From the NCBI GenBank assembly GCA_030063045.1, contig JAQSEB010000012.1:1550001-1614000 (forward strand): DNA of 64,000 nucleotides. The letters are read 5' to 3'. The notes under the pieces are model-generated. The model saw only the letters and a list, made by a program, of their open reading frames with translations. It was not told the origin of the DNA and did no database searches. Below, in pieces: positions 25,711-37,400 of this stretch (within the stretch, counting starts at the first letter, position 1; each line of letters begins with the position of its first letter). The position numbers and the translations under genes were made by a program. The DNA comes from Pratylenchus scribneri. Its lineage: Eukaryota > Nematoda > Chromadorea > Rhabditida > Pratylenchidae.

Positions 25711-28425
25711 TTTTGGGGCTTTGTTTGAAGTCGATTTTTTCGTAATTTGTTGTTATATTGAAGATTATTTTGAGAAGTTGTATATTTAATTGTAAATTGC
25801 TGCAATTTTAAAAAACTTAAGAATTATAATAAAAATAAATTAATACCAAAGAAAATAAAGCAATTTTTAAAATTCATATTAATATTTTTGTTTCAGAAAA
25901 ATCCAAAGTTCTTTCTATTAATTAAATTTTGGGCAACTTTTTAAGCAGAAATAAAATTTTTCTTTTAATTTTAATCTAAAAGCAATAGTGCCAATTAAGT
26001 AAGTAAGTTCTTTGAATCAAAACAGCGGCAATTTTGCACTTATATTTTAATTTAATTTAATTTTAGAGAAAATTGGCACTTTCCGTTTTTCCATTAAATT
26101 CTAAATTTTTGCCATTAAATTCTAAAAATTGAGCAGAAAATAATATTAAATAATTTATGAGAGAGAGAGTTCAAAAATTGTTAATTCCCAATTACCCAAA
26201 AAGTGGGGAAAATATTAAAAGCAGGTGGAATGGAAAAATAAAAATGGGTGGGCGGAGAATTTGGATGGCTTTCAACTAATTTTTCTCATTTTACGGTTGA
26301 TCAAATTTTCAAATAATTATTTGGACTCTAAAGAATAAGTAAATAAATAAAAATTTTAAATTGGCCATTATTTTAATTGTTAATAATTCATTTTTTTTCG
26401 AATTTAATGAGTTCATTTTACTTAGCTTTTAGATTTTTAAACGAAATTTTTGCAATAAATTCTGAGAAACAAGGAAATTGGAATTTGTTTGTTAAATGAA
26501 AAAAAATTATATAATAAATAATTAAAAAATATCAAGTGTAAACTAAATTTACACTTCGGAAATGTCGTCGCATCAAATTAAAATTAATAAGGGCATTAAT
26601 TTTAAATAGGCATGATACGACATTTGCGGACGCGACAATTTTATCAGATGAAACGGTCTGCTCTTCCCAAATATTCCTGATGGTAGTAAAGCTGTTGTGA
26701 CATTGTTTATAAAAAATGATTTTAAAAGCTTTGGCCGTTGGTTTAATTAAAATTTTGTTTTTGGCCGTTTTTTGGCCAAAACTCGCTGAAAACTCAAGAT
26801 TGGCCAAAGCTTTTGATGTCATTTTGTAGCTAATTTTATATTAATAAAATGCTAAAAACAATGTCACAACAACTTTACCGCCTTCGGCAACAGACCTTTT
26901 AGTCCGCAATTTTCGCGTCCACAATTATCATATAGCCGAATTTAGGAAATTTTATTGCATTGAATTCCCTCCTCTGAATGAGAAGAGTTGATTATAGAGA
27001 GAATTAGTAGATTTTATTAGAATTTGGCAAAAAATTTTGACTAAAAAGGGACAAATTAGGCTTAAAATTTGGCATTTATAGTTTTTTGGACATTAATTTG
27101 TACTAATTTATGTTTTTGATTAATTATTTTTGTTAGATAAAAATAAGCAACTGTTCCCCTAGGTTCAAATAAGCTCTTGGAAATTATTAAACCAATCCAA
27201 ATCCCCTAAGTATTCACTATTCATTCACCCCGATCGGCCCTGGGTTAGTTGGATTTGGTCTTCCCAACTTCCCAGTGGCCCAGCGATGGGCCAGCAGCCC
27301 CAATTCCAAATCTTCGACAATATTTGTCATTTACCATTGGATAAAAATGATTCTCAATATTCCATTCGGCAATTACCCCATCGTGTGGCTCCCTCGAAGG
27401 CTAATCACTTTTTGAAAGGAAATTGCTAATATCCTAAATGTATCTAATCTAGCTTGAAGAATTGTTATAATATTGGCCATAGTGTAAAATATGGGTAGTC
27501 AAATCATTTGAATTTAATGAGATGAATTTTATTGATAATTCATTTGAAGAATACAAATTGAATATATGGAAATTTTAATGAATGCAATTAGATTTCAAAA
27601 ATAATTTCCTCCATCGAATTTGCCAAAAAAGAAACCATCAAAAAATATTTTAAGAATATTGTCAATTTTTTGCAAATTTTTCCTTTAAAAATCAAAATTA
27701 ATACCCAAAATAATGGGCCAATTCAAGCATAAAATTAACAAAGAAAAACCAAGGATTACAATTTTGCAGCAAAACATTATTAATAAAAATGTGGTTTAGT
27801 ACGAAAATGGGAATTTGTGGCATCCATTTTTATATTTCCTCATTATTATATTTTTAATTGGTTAATTTATTTTTGCAATTGAATTTTTATTGTATTTGGA
27901 AAATCAAAATGGAAAGCACAGAACGAATGAATTAAATGAATATTTATTTTTTATTATCCTATAATAAGATTAGGGCCCATCCGTATCCGTAGTTTAACAA
28001 ATATTTTTAATATCTCAAAATGATTGTTCAAAAATATAATTGGAAGAAATTTAATTCGAAAAATGATATTTGATCGATTTTGTCCTATTTTGCTGTTTTT
28101 AGGTCATTTTTTTTGCAAATTTCAATAAAATCAAATCACTAATTAATTCTTTCTATAATCAGTTCATCCAAATTAAAGCTATGAATATGATATCAAATTT
28201 AAAGTTAAATTAAAAATTAATTTTATTCTCAAAACTCGCAAATTTTTGTTTTTATCTAACAGAAAATTCATTGGCCAAGTAAAATTTATTCTTGAAAAAT
28301 GGAGTAAGAATTTTTTCTATGCCATTTTGATAACCCATAGGTTAATTTTTATTTGTACTCATTTCTAATTATTTTTTAGCATTAATTTTTGCGTGCCCAT
28401 TTACGTCTACTTCCAAAAATATATC
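25711..28425. other. intergenic, mostly featureless
   Basis: No gene seen. It holds the palindrome at 26611-26940. A less AT-rich island at about 27170-27420 (GATCGGCCCTGGGTTAGTTG, GGCCCAGCGATGGGCCAGCA) has no long ORF and is not recognised. Confidence 0.5.
26611..26940. repeat. palindromic element, GACACTTGCGGAC family
   Basis: A diverged copy of 17526-17883: CATTTGCGGACGCGAC at left, CGTCCACAATTATC at right, TAGCTAATTTTAT and TTTTGGCCGTTTTTTGGCC in the centre. Confidence 0.7.
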
Positions 28426-29599
28426 TGTCGGCGGAGAAACTGAACTTCAGGAGAAATTGAACTCTCCTAGGAGAAATTGAACTTATTCAATTTCTCCTGA
28501 AAGTTAGGAGAAATTGAAATCTCCTAGGAGAAATTGAATAAATTTCAATTTTTCCTGAAAGTTAGGAGAAATTGAAACATCTACAACAAATCTCTAATAA
28601 AAATCGAGAAAAGTTTTATTGTCCCAAGAATCTGTACTTTTTGTCCTTAAAGGCCAAAATGGATAAAAAAGGTGGTGCGCGGGATATATCTGGATATATG
28701 GGGATTAGGGTGGATATGGTGCGATTAAGGGGGATTAATGCTGAAAATTGATGGGTGATGATTCGGATGGATTAGGGAAGGTATAGAAATGAGCCGGAAG
28801 CTTTGAGAGTGGGCGGGATTAAGCCGGATATATGGGGATTAGGGTGGATATGTTGCGATTAAGGTGGATAGAGGGTAATTAAGCCCCGAAATAGATGAGA
28901 AATGGCCCGGAAGGCCAGTGGAAGGATGGAAAAGTACGACAGAGGCTTGGAGAATGTGCGGGATATAGCCGGATATAGAGTGATTAAGATGGATATAGGG
29001 GGATTAAATAGGATTAAGCTCCGAAAAAGGTGGGCATGAGTCCTGATTTAGGCTGTTATGCTTCCGGCTTCGCGAGAATCCTATGCTCCGAACCCTAATC
29101 CTAATCCCTAGCCACTAATTAGGCTTTTTTCGGCTTAATCTTCCTATATCCGGCTATATCCTACGCATTCTCAGCACTTTCAGCTAACTTCTCCTACATT
29201 CCACTGGTCTTCTGGGCGATTTACCATCTAATTCGGGGCTTAAACCGCTTAATCCCCCTATATCCACCTTAATCCCCTTATTATTTTTCACTTTTTTCTG
29301 CAAAAAAAATTTTCCATTAATAATTAGTAAGTATTTTTTTCGATTTCCAATTAAAAAATTAAATTAGTAACCAATTTCTTCGAATTTCCAATTAAAAATT
29401 TAATCTTGTCGAAAATGTAGTGATTTGGTAGAAATTGGTTGTAGATGTTTCAATTTCTCCTAACTTTCAGGAAAAATTGAAATTTATTCAATTTCTCCTA
29501 GGAGATTTCAATTTCTCCTAACTTTCAGGAGAAATTGAATAAGTTCAATTTCTCCTAGGAGAGTTCAATTTCTCCTGAAGTTCAGTTTCTCCGCCGACA
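28426..29599. mobile_element. 1.17-kb foldback element with long terminal inverted repeats
   Basis: Terminal arms of about 165 bp are almost perfect complements, starting TGTCGGCGGAGAAACTGAAC. Each arm contains several copies of TAGGAGAAATTGAA, some themselves palindromic (CTCCTAGGAG). TATC stands on both sides, possibly a 4-bp duplication. The interior repeats GGATATATGGGGATTAGGGT-like words on the left and their complements on the right. No transposase ORF, so non-autonomous; superfamily not assigned. Confidence 0.82.
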
Positions 29600-32374
29600 T
29601 ATCCAAATGAAACATTGACCAATTGTCCATATTATTTTAATCATTTTTTTTGTTAAAAATTGCCAAATTTCTCCAAAAAAACCATTTTCTGTTCTGATTG
29701 AGCTATAATTGGATAATAAAATTAATTAATTAAAAAAATCCAAAAATAAGTTAGATGGATTATTTTTTGGACCTAATGGAATGAGGAAATTTTTAGATTT
29801 ATTGAATTTTGGCTACCGTATTACACGGAAATAAATTTATCTACAAAAAATGGCACAAAATAGTTAATAAAACAAAAAAAATTTTATAGTTAAAGATGTA
29901 AAATTTTTATTCTTAAATTTATTTTCAAATAATTAATTCAATAATAAAATTAATTTTTTGTATGTTTTCAGTCAAAATAAGTATTATTTATTAAATATTC
30001 CCTGTTTAAATAAATAAATAAAATGCTGGCAAAAAATTATGGTCAAAAAATTTGACTGTTCTCTGCAATTCGGAAATATTTTTGCTTAAATTATGTAATT
30101 AATTTTTAAATAATTAATGGATAAAGAAGAAAAATGGTGTAAAAAGAACGAAAAAAGAATTAAATATATCCACTATTTTTAGGGCCAAATGCCTAATAAT
30201 AATAGCTAAAAAAATATTAATTTTTCGTCCATAAAATTTTGGACATTTTAATGTCATTTTTTCTCATTTTAATTTGAATTTAATTTGACATTTTAATATT
30301 TTTTTTACATTTTAATGGTTAAGTTCCATTTATGGTTTGATGAAAAATAGAATTAAAAATGCCACTAAATGAATGCCATCGCTTATACAAAAATAGTAAA
30401 CAATTTAATTAGGCAAAAAATGCCCAAATTTAGTCATCACTACAAAAAATAATGGTAAAAAATATTTTTGATATTGAAAAATATTTCCGCTATGAAAAAA
30501 AGATGGTAGAAAGATATAAATTAAATTGGCAAAAATATTCTTTTTTATTTTAATTTTTCGGAATAAAAATTCACACAGGTAAGTAAATTCATTTTGTAGA
30601 TTTTTCAGTGTTTTATGAGAGTATTCGGAAATGTACTGTTCAAATTTCTGACTTTTATAATACAAATATATTTAAATTTTGTAATATTTGTACCGAATGA
30701 ATTTTGATTTTGAATGTGCGCACAAATTCCCGATTCCCGTGCCAAATTGGAGACGTCTCTGTCAGTCTTCTGTCTATCTTTTATTCCGATTTAGTTGCCC
30801 TTTTTAATATTCTACAATTTACAAATTGTCCCAACGAAATGTTTTAAAATGAATTCTAGGCACGTAATCCTAGAATATAAAATTTTTTGAATGTACAATT
30901 AAGTATAAAATATGACAAAAATTTGCCAGACGAATACATTTTGCCTAAGGAAAGGTCAAAAAATTTTATTGGAATTTGGAACGAATAAGACAGAAGTTTC
31001 ATTGCAAAAATTTTGTTTTATTAAAAATTTTTTATGGTATAATTTTATTAAAACTGAAGTAATTTGATAGTTTAAATAAACTTTAATTTGAATTAAATAC
31101 ATGAACAGATATAAAAATTGTTATAAAATAATTGCAACTTGTTATATTAAATTTTTTAAAAATGTGAAATATTTACTTTCCATTAAGTGTTAAGTCTATT
31201 TTATGTACTATTATTTCTACCCTTATAATGTTGGGAGAAAGAAAAATTTAAATTCATAAACTTGAAATTATATTTATATAATTTTTGATTATTTTATCAA
31301 AGAAATGATGTATAAAAAATGCTATTTTTTACTCTTTAATTGTGGCCAGAAAGATTTCAATATTATTTTATCAAGGAAATGATGTAATATTAAATTGTAA
31401 AAATGTTGATGCTTAAATTGGCATGTAATAATTTTCTTCATTTACTTATAATATTACGTTTATTAATATTTTTACTCATATATGTGGGCATGGCACATTA
31501 ATTTAAATTCCTAAAAATATACTTTAATTTAGATTCAAAGAAATGACATAATGTAAAAATTATAAAATTGCTGATGCCGAAATTGGTAATTTTCTTTCTT
31601 TAATTAAAAATTTTTTAATAAAAGGGAAGATAAAATTTAGCAACTTTTTCCTATTATTAAAATCAACGTATTTTAAAAAAAAATGTTGCCGTTTTATAGA
31701 AATCATCTGGGACATTCTTTGCATAGAATGCACGATAATTCGTGGAAAAATGAAAATGACAAAATTATTCATTTTTTAATCAAAAAATGAAGGAATGAAA
31801 AATTGACCATCTATGCTATAAAAAAATATTGGCATGAATCCCGGCATTTTAAAAAGTCCCAATTTGGAGATCGGGCTACTTTTTAGTACAAAATGGAGAT
31901 CAAACGAAACGTTGACACATTCCCAATTTTGTTTGAAGCCATTGTCTGTATCAATTTTAATTAGAAGGAAATGGGTCATTTTGTATTCCAATTTTGTGTG
32001 AGCATTATAGAAGAATTTTCCTCTGAAATGTAACTAAAAATCAGACTAAAAAAATTGGCAACATTTAATTAAAATATTTTGAGTCATGCAAATAAATACA
32101 AAAAATTAAAAAAATTGGCAAAGTTCTTTTCTTGAATTTTAAGGAAAATGTAGGTAAATTTAATTTTAAATACTAAATTATGAATTAAAAAATTTGCCAA
32201 AATTGGAGAAAATTAGAAATTAGGCCAAAATAATTGTGAAAATAAAATAAAAAATTCATCTTGCTCAAATTAAAATCATATTGCTAAATCTTATTTCTAA
32301 TTTCATCAATCTAAAATTAATTGAATATAAGAAAAAGAAAATTAAAAATTTAAAAATTAATACAAAAAAAATTT
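29600..32374. other. intergenic, AT-rich, nothing recognised
   Basis: Very AT-rich sequence with only short open frames. Around 31300-31600, loosely repeated text such as AAAGAAATGA and AATTGGTAATTTTCTT suggests an old, decayed repeat. Confidence 0.4.
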
Positions 32375-32473
32375 AAAAAATAGTGGAGGTCAAATTTTGG
32401 TGATAGGAGCTTCGACCGACCACATCCGTTTTCTTTTATTTGATAATCCATCCACCGCCGGACCTTCCACTTC
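32375..32473 (-). ncRNA. stem-bulge RNA (Y-RNA-like), copy 1
   Basis: On the minus strand a TATATAAG box (32494-32500) lies about 25 bp before the predicted start, and the transcript ends in a T6 run at 32375-32380, as in RNA polymerase III type 3 genes. The 5' end GTGGAAGGTC pairs with the 3' end GACCTCCAC, leaving one bulged base; inside it GGTGGAT pairs with ATCACC, again with one bulge. The single-stranded part contains TTATC. A bulged terminal stem plus a UUAUC loop motif are features described for nematode stem-bulge RNAs, homologues of Y RNAs linked to Ro binding and DNA replication. A copy with the same structure is at 46729-46826. The identity is inferred from structure, not from a database match. 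Confidence 0.6.
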
Positions 32474-32493
32474 CTTCGAAGAAAGGACTTCGC

Positions 32494-32560
32494 TTATATA
32501 AATGAGAGAATTCATCCGTAGAAAAAGTGTCGCAGTGTAGAAAATTATTTGGAAAGGAGA
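32494..32560 (-). promoter_or_regulatory. TATA box and upstream block of stem-bulge RNA 1
   Basis: TATATAAG at 32494-32500 and an upstream stretch (CTACACTGCGACACTTTTTC on the minus strand) that is almost unchanged at the second locus. A proximal sequence element is expected about there. Confidence 0.5.
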
Positions 32561-32718
32561 AGAAATGGGCAACGAAGGGAGGGAACAAATGGCTTCTCTC
32601 TTTTATTTCTTTGCTTGTCTGAGATTGCCCTAAAGATTCATTAGTGCAGAACAAGTGGTTGGTAAACTAAATAAATAAAGCAAAAAAAAGCAATAATTTC
32701 TTCTTTTGTGAGGGACAT

Positions 32719-32945
32719 TTCCGTCTCATTCATCAGCGATTTTGACTGGCTGCAGCTTGCCACCCAATTAACCAATTTAAAAGATCTAAAGTGCATATAA
32801 CCATAATTATTGGCTTAAATTACCAATAGATAGCTAATACTTAGGGCTATAAGATGCACTTTAGTTCATTTTAAATGATTATTTGATTGATGAGCTATGG
32901 TCCGTCAAAATCGTTGAGGCGCCGAGACGGAAAAATGACCACCAA
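32719..32945. repeat. inverted-repeat element with ATTTCCGTCTC ends
   Basis: Ends CATTTCCGTCTC and GAGACGGAAAAATG. GACTGGCTGCAGCTTGCC-like text near the left and GATGAGCTATGGTCCGTC near the right match the inner palindrome at about 60600-60990. Confidence 0.6.
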
Positions 32946-34439
32946 CCGCAATGATCATATGCCATTACCACTGCGTGAAATTAACAATAATTAAGAAAAA
33001 TTAAATTAATAGTTTTCAATCCATTCAAATTATATATTTTTTATTTCATTTTCCAATATTTCCAAGAAAAATTTGCATTTTTCATTGACAAAGTCCAAAG
33101 AACAAAAAGGAATATTGGCCGAATTGCTGGGAGCAATCCCATTCATTTTCCATTTTTGATTATTCATCAAAGGCAAAAATGATGGACTGAAAAAGTAAAA
33201 ATGATTGGATCGGGGCAAAATATGTGAAAGGGGCACTGGGAAAAGGGAGGTAAAGGGGCAAAAAAAAAGTGATGGGTCGATGTCGACGTGAAAAATGTCC
33301 CAGGGGAGAACATTGCTGAATGAATGAATTTGAATGAATGGGCAAAAATGGATAAAAGGACGGAGGATGGAGGATGGACTCTGGGAAGGACGACGGCAAA
33401 TATGGCAATGAAAATATGTGTTCACCATTCACCATTTTTCATTTGCAAAATCACCGACCAAATATGGAAGATTTTCTATATTTTGCTTCAGGGGTCTCTG
33501 TCATTTTTTTAATCTGAGAATGTAATTTTAATTTCCATTTTTTGAATCAGATTTCCCCATTTCCCCAATTAAAAAATTCACAATAAATAGAGGCAATTTT
33601 TTATTTTAAAATTATTCTTTCTTCATTCATTCCCAACTCCCCGTCCCCATAAATTCCCAACCTTTACCATACCACTCAAAAATGCTATTATGCCACCAAA
33701 TAAATCCCTAATAAAAATGACTTTTTTTCTGATTGCATTTTCTTGTTAAAAGTAGGCATAATCATACGAAATTATATCTAAAATATGAGCTCAAAATCCG
33801 TGCTCAACTCATCCAATTACCCTTATTAGATAAATGTTCATTTATACTCGGGATGGGGGACCCTTTTGTTTTTTACTTTTTTCTTAAATAACACTATTCA
33901 CATTTCACACTGGCCTCTTACATTAGGGAATAATCCTCGAATTCGGCTTGTTATTCCACTTATATTGGCATTTTTTCAGCAAAGCACATTAAATATATTT
34001 TCAATTAAAGCGAGGCTCTCTAATTCGAACCGATTATTCATAAATATCCAATTCCCTTAAATTTTCCCTTCTGGACTATTTTCAATTTCAATTTTCCACC
34101 TTAAGGGTCATTTAAAAATTCTTCTTAAAATTTTGACTTAAAGTTCACAAAAATTATCGGAGTTGAAAAATATGATATTATAATTAAACGAATAAAATAA
34201 AAAATGGGTTTTCTTTGATCTTTAAAACATTTATGTACTGTTTTTTGACAAAAAAATCTGAATTTTTATGCCAGTTATCTGATTTGGAAAAATTTCAATA
34301 TAAACCCTGCTGTTTAAGCCTAATTCACATTTGGGTCCCCCTTGCCCTAATTCACAAAATTAAATATTAATTTTCAGATCAAAATTTGATTAATTTCAAA
34401 CAAATTTTCACCAATTTTCGGCCAACTTTGAATTTCAAA
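32946..34439. other. intergenic, possible promoter region of next gene
   Basis: No gene supported. 33130-33430 is richer in G and A with opposing open frames of low coding quality. 33560-34380 is CT-rich and leads into the ATG at 34440. Confidence 0.4.
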
Positions 34440-37400
34440 ATGGTGGAAAACAACTGTGACGAAAATTCAGCTGATGAACAATTGGCCGAAAATCTTCAAA
34501 ACAGCCATCAAGACCAAAATGGTGATGAACAACATCAACATTTCCGACCATCGGATCCAATTTCGCGGAATATCAATGGCAACGGCAATGGAATGGCGAC
34601 GCCCACATCCTCGAGAATGGCTTCTTCTTCATCATTGGCATCGGCAACTTCAGGCAAAACAACCAATAAAGGCAGTGCTCAACGAAATGTTTTGCAAGTG
34701 AATGTGAGAAATTGCGAATTTGTGTTTAAATTTGCAAAAATCTCAAAAAAATCTCATATAATGGAAATATTTTACAATTTTTAATAATTTTTTGGGGCAT
34801 TTCCTCAATAGGAAATCGTCCTTTTCCGATAAAAAATATCCTAAAATGCAAATATAATATTTACTTCCATTGCCTTTATTTGACATATTTTTCCTTACCC
34901 ACGAAGTCCAAAATTATTCCATTTAAAATGGGTAAAAAAATTATTTCTTTTCTATTCGTAAAAATTCATCAGAGAAATATTTTTTGAATTATAGACAAAA
35001 AGTAGAAAATTTATCGAAACAAATAGTCATAAATTATTTCCTCAAAAATCCAAAATTAATCAATTGAAATTTGTGGAAAAAAATTCATAGACAATTTTTT
35101 TTAGAATTGTAGACAAAAAGTAGAAAATTAAAATTTATTTAAATTCCCATTTTTAGCAGAAAAAGAAATCGCCAGCAGTGGAAACAATGTGTAAAGACCT
35201 TCGAGAAATGATGAAAAAGCCGCCGCCACCATTGCCGAAAATAACCGCAGCTTCATCATCCACTCCAAAAATGCCTGCAGCTTCATCTTCTTCATCCACT
35301 CATCAAAATCAGCAAAAATGGAATAAGCAAATTAGTGAAGAAGAAATTTTGATGGCACTGAAATTTTTGCTGCAAAATCTTCGAAGCAAAAAGGCGAAAC
35401 AAGAGGCCAAAATTGATGGCGAATATGATGTGAGTATAAATTTTGGATGGATGTTTTGGCCATAAATTTGGCCAATTTTTAAATTAAACAATTCGAAAAA
35501 AATATAGATGATCATTTTGGATGCATTAAATATTATTACTATCTATTAAATTTTAGTAGAAATTCCAAAAATACTACAAATTTTTGCCTAGTAAAAATCG
35601 AGAAATATTCACTTTTGTTATTCATATTTTTGTAATAGAAATTTATTTATCTTTAATTCATTAAAACTACCTAATTATTATTATGATTAGTCAAATTTAT
35701 GCTTTTCATGAGTTAATTGATAAATCATAAAGATAAAAAATTATTTTATAAAAATATAAAATTATTATACCTAAAGTGGATTTTGCAAAATAAATTATAA
35801 ATTTAATTAATACACTAATAATTAAAATAATAAACATTTCCCCTTCCACACAGGTTGTTTGCCGTCTTCGCAACATTAAAGCTACAGCAGGTGATGGTAG
35901 AATTACTGTCAAACATGTGGATGGCCCATTCAACGATGTGGACAAACCATTTGGCGATAATCGATTGCAGGCTTTGAAGGTGAAATTCCTTATTTTATAT
36001 ATAATTAATTATCTATTTTTTAAATAAGCAGGCATATGCAAAATTAGTGGACACATCAACTCCGAGAGAAACAATTTGGCCGCCTGCCCCTTTGAACATG
36101 ATCAGTTTGTTGCAAATGTGCAGGTGGGAAATAATAAATAATTTTAATCAATTAGAAAAAATTTAATTAAAATTTTGAAAAATTTAAAAAATAATTTTAA
36201 ATAAAATTTCGAAAAATTTAGAAAAAATTAAATAATTGTTTAATTAAAATTTACAAAAAAGTTAAATAATATTTTTAATTAAAATTTGGAAAAAAAAATA
36301 ATATTTTATTTTTAATAAAAATTAGAAAAAAAAATTATTAAATTTTAATTAAAATTTTCATTTATAGTGAGGACCCATCTTTGGAGTTGGAACCGACCGA
36401 GGCCATTGAAATCGCCACCAAATTGTTCAAAAAAGGATTCATCACAAATCCGAGAACATTGGCCAACACATTTATGCCTGGTTTTCCATCCGAAAGTGGG
36501 TTAAAATTTTAATTTTTTTGGGTATTTACTAAAGGAATTAATAATATTTTTTTGTAAAATACAAATTTTAACAATTCAAAATCAGCTTAAAAAATTTTTA
36601 AATATTTCTAAAAAATTTTCAATATAATAAAATATTTTTTACAAAATTTTTTCATACTTTTTAGATCGCATTAAGCAAGTGATAAAGCAAATGGACGAAA
36701 TTTGTGGTTCGGAAGGCCGAATTGATGCTCAGATAGAAAAGGTTAGGTTGAATTAAATCGAGGGAATTTATTTTTCTTTTTCAGATATATTTGGGCCATT
36801 GGCGACCATGGAATTCGAAAAATTCACAACAGCGGGCGAATCAGGCAACAACAACAATGAATACCAATGGGGCCGAACCAATTCAACCAAATTTGATGGG
36901 ACAATTGAATTTGGAAGAGAAAAGGACATTGGAAGGTGAGCAAATTAAATAAAAATTAAAAAATTAAATAAAAAATGAATTAATTTTATTTAATTAAATT
37001 TAAAATTAATTTTGATTTTATTTAATAAAATTTAAATAAATTATAAAAATTAATTTTTTTTTTATTAAAGGCAAAGAAAAGGCGATGTATTTGCTGATCT
37101 GCCGCCATTTTTTGGCCACATTCCATGTGCCTTACAAAATGTCCAATTACAAATTCATGTGGGTTTAATATTAATTAGTTTAAAAATTTTTTTTTATTTT
37201 TTAAGCTTCGAAATTGGGTCCGAAAAATTCAAATATGAATGCAAAGTTTTGGATGATCCATACAGCAATTTGTTCAAAATTTTGCCACAACTGAAACCAA
37301 AAGGCAGCATTGAAAAATTGCCCAATGTTTTGGCAGAGAGAATTCGAAATTTCAACTACATTGTCAGGTGAAAAATTTTAATTAAGAAATAGTAAATTAT

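Noticed and set aside
33030..33512. Overlapping frames of 60-132 codons
   Set aside because: Low-complexity composition, opposing frames, no splice partners and no recognisable motif.
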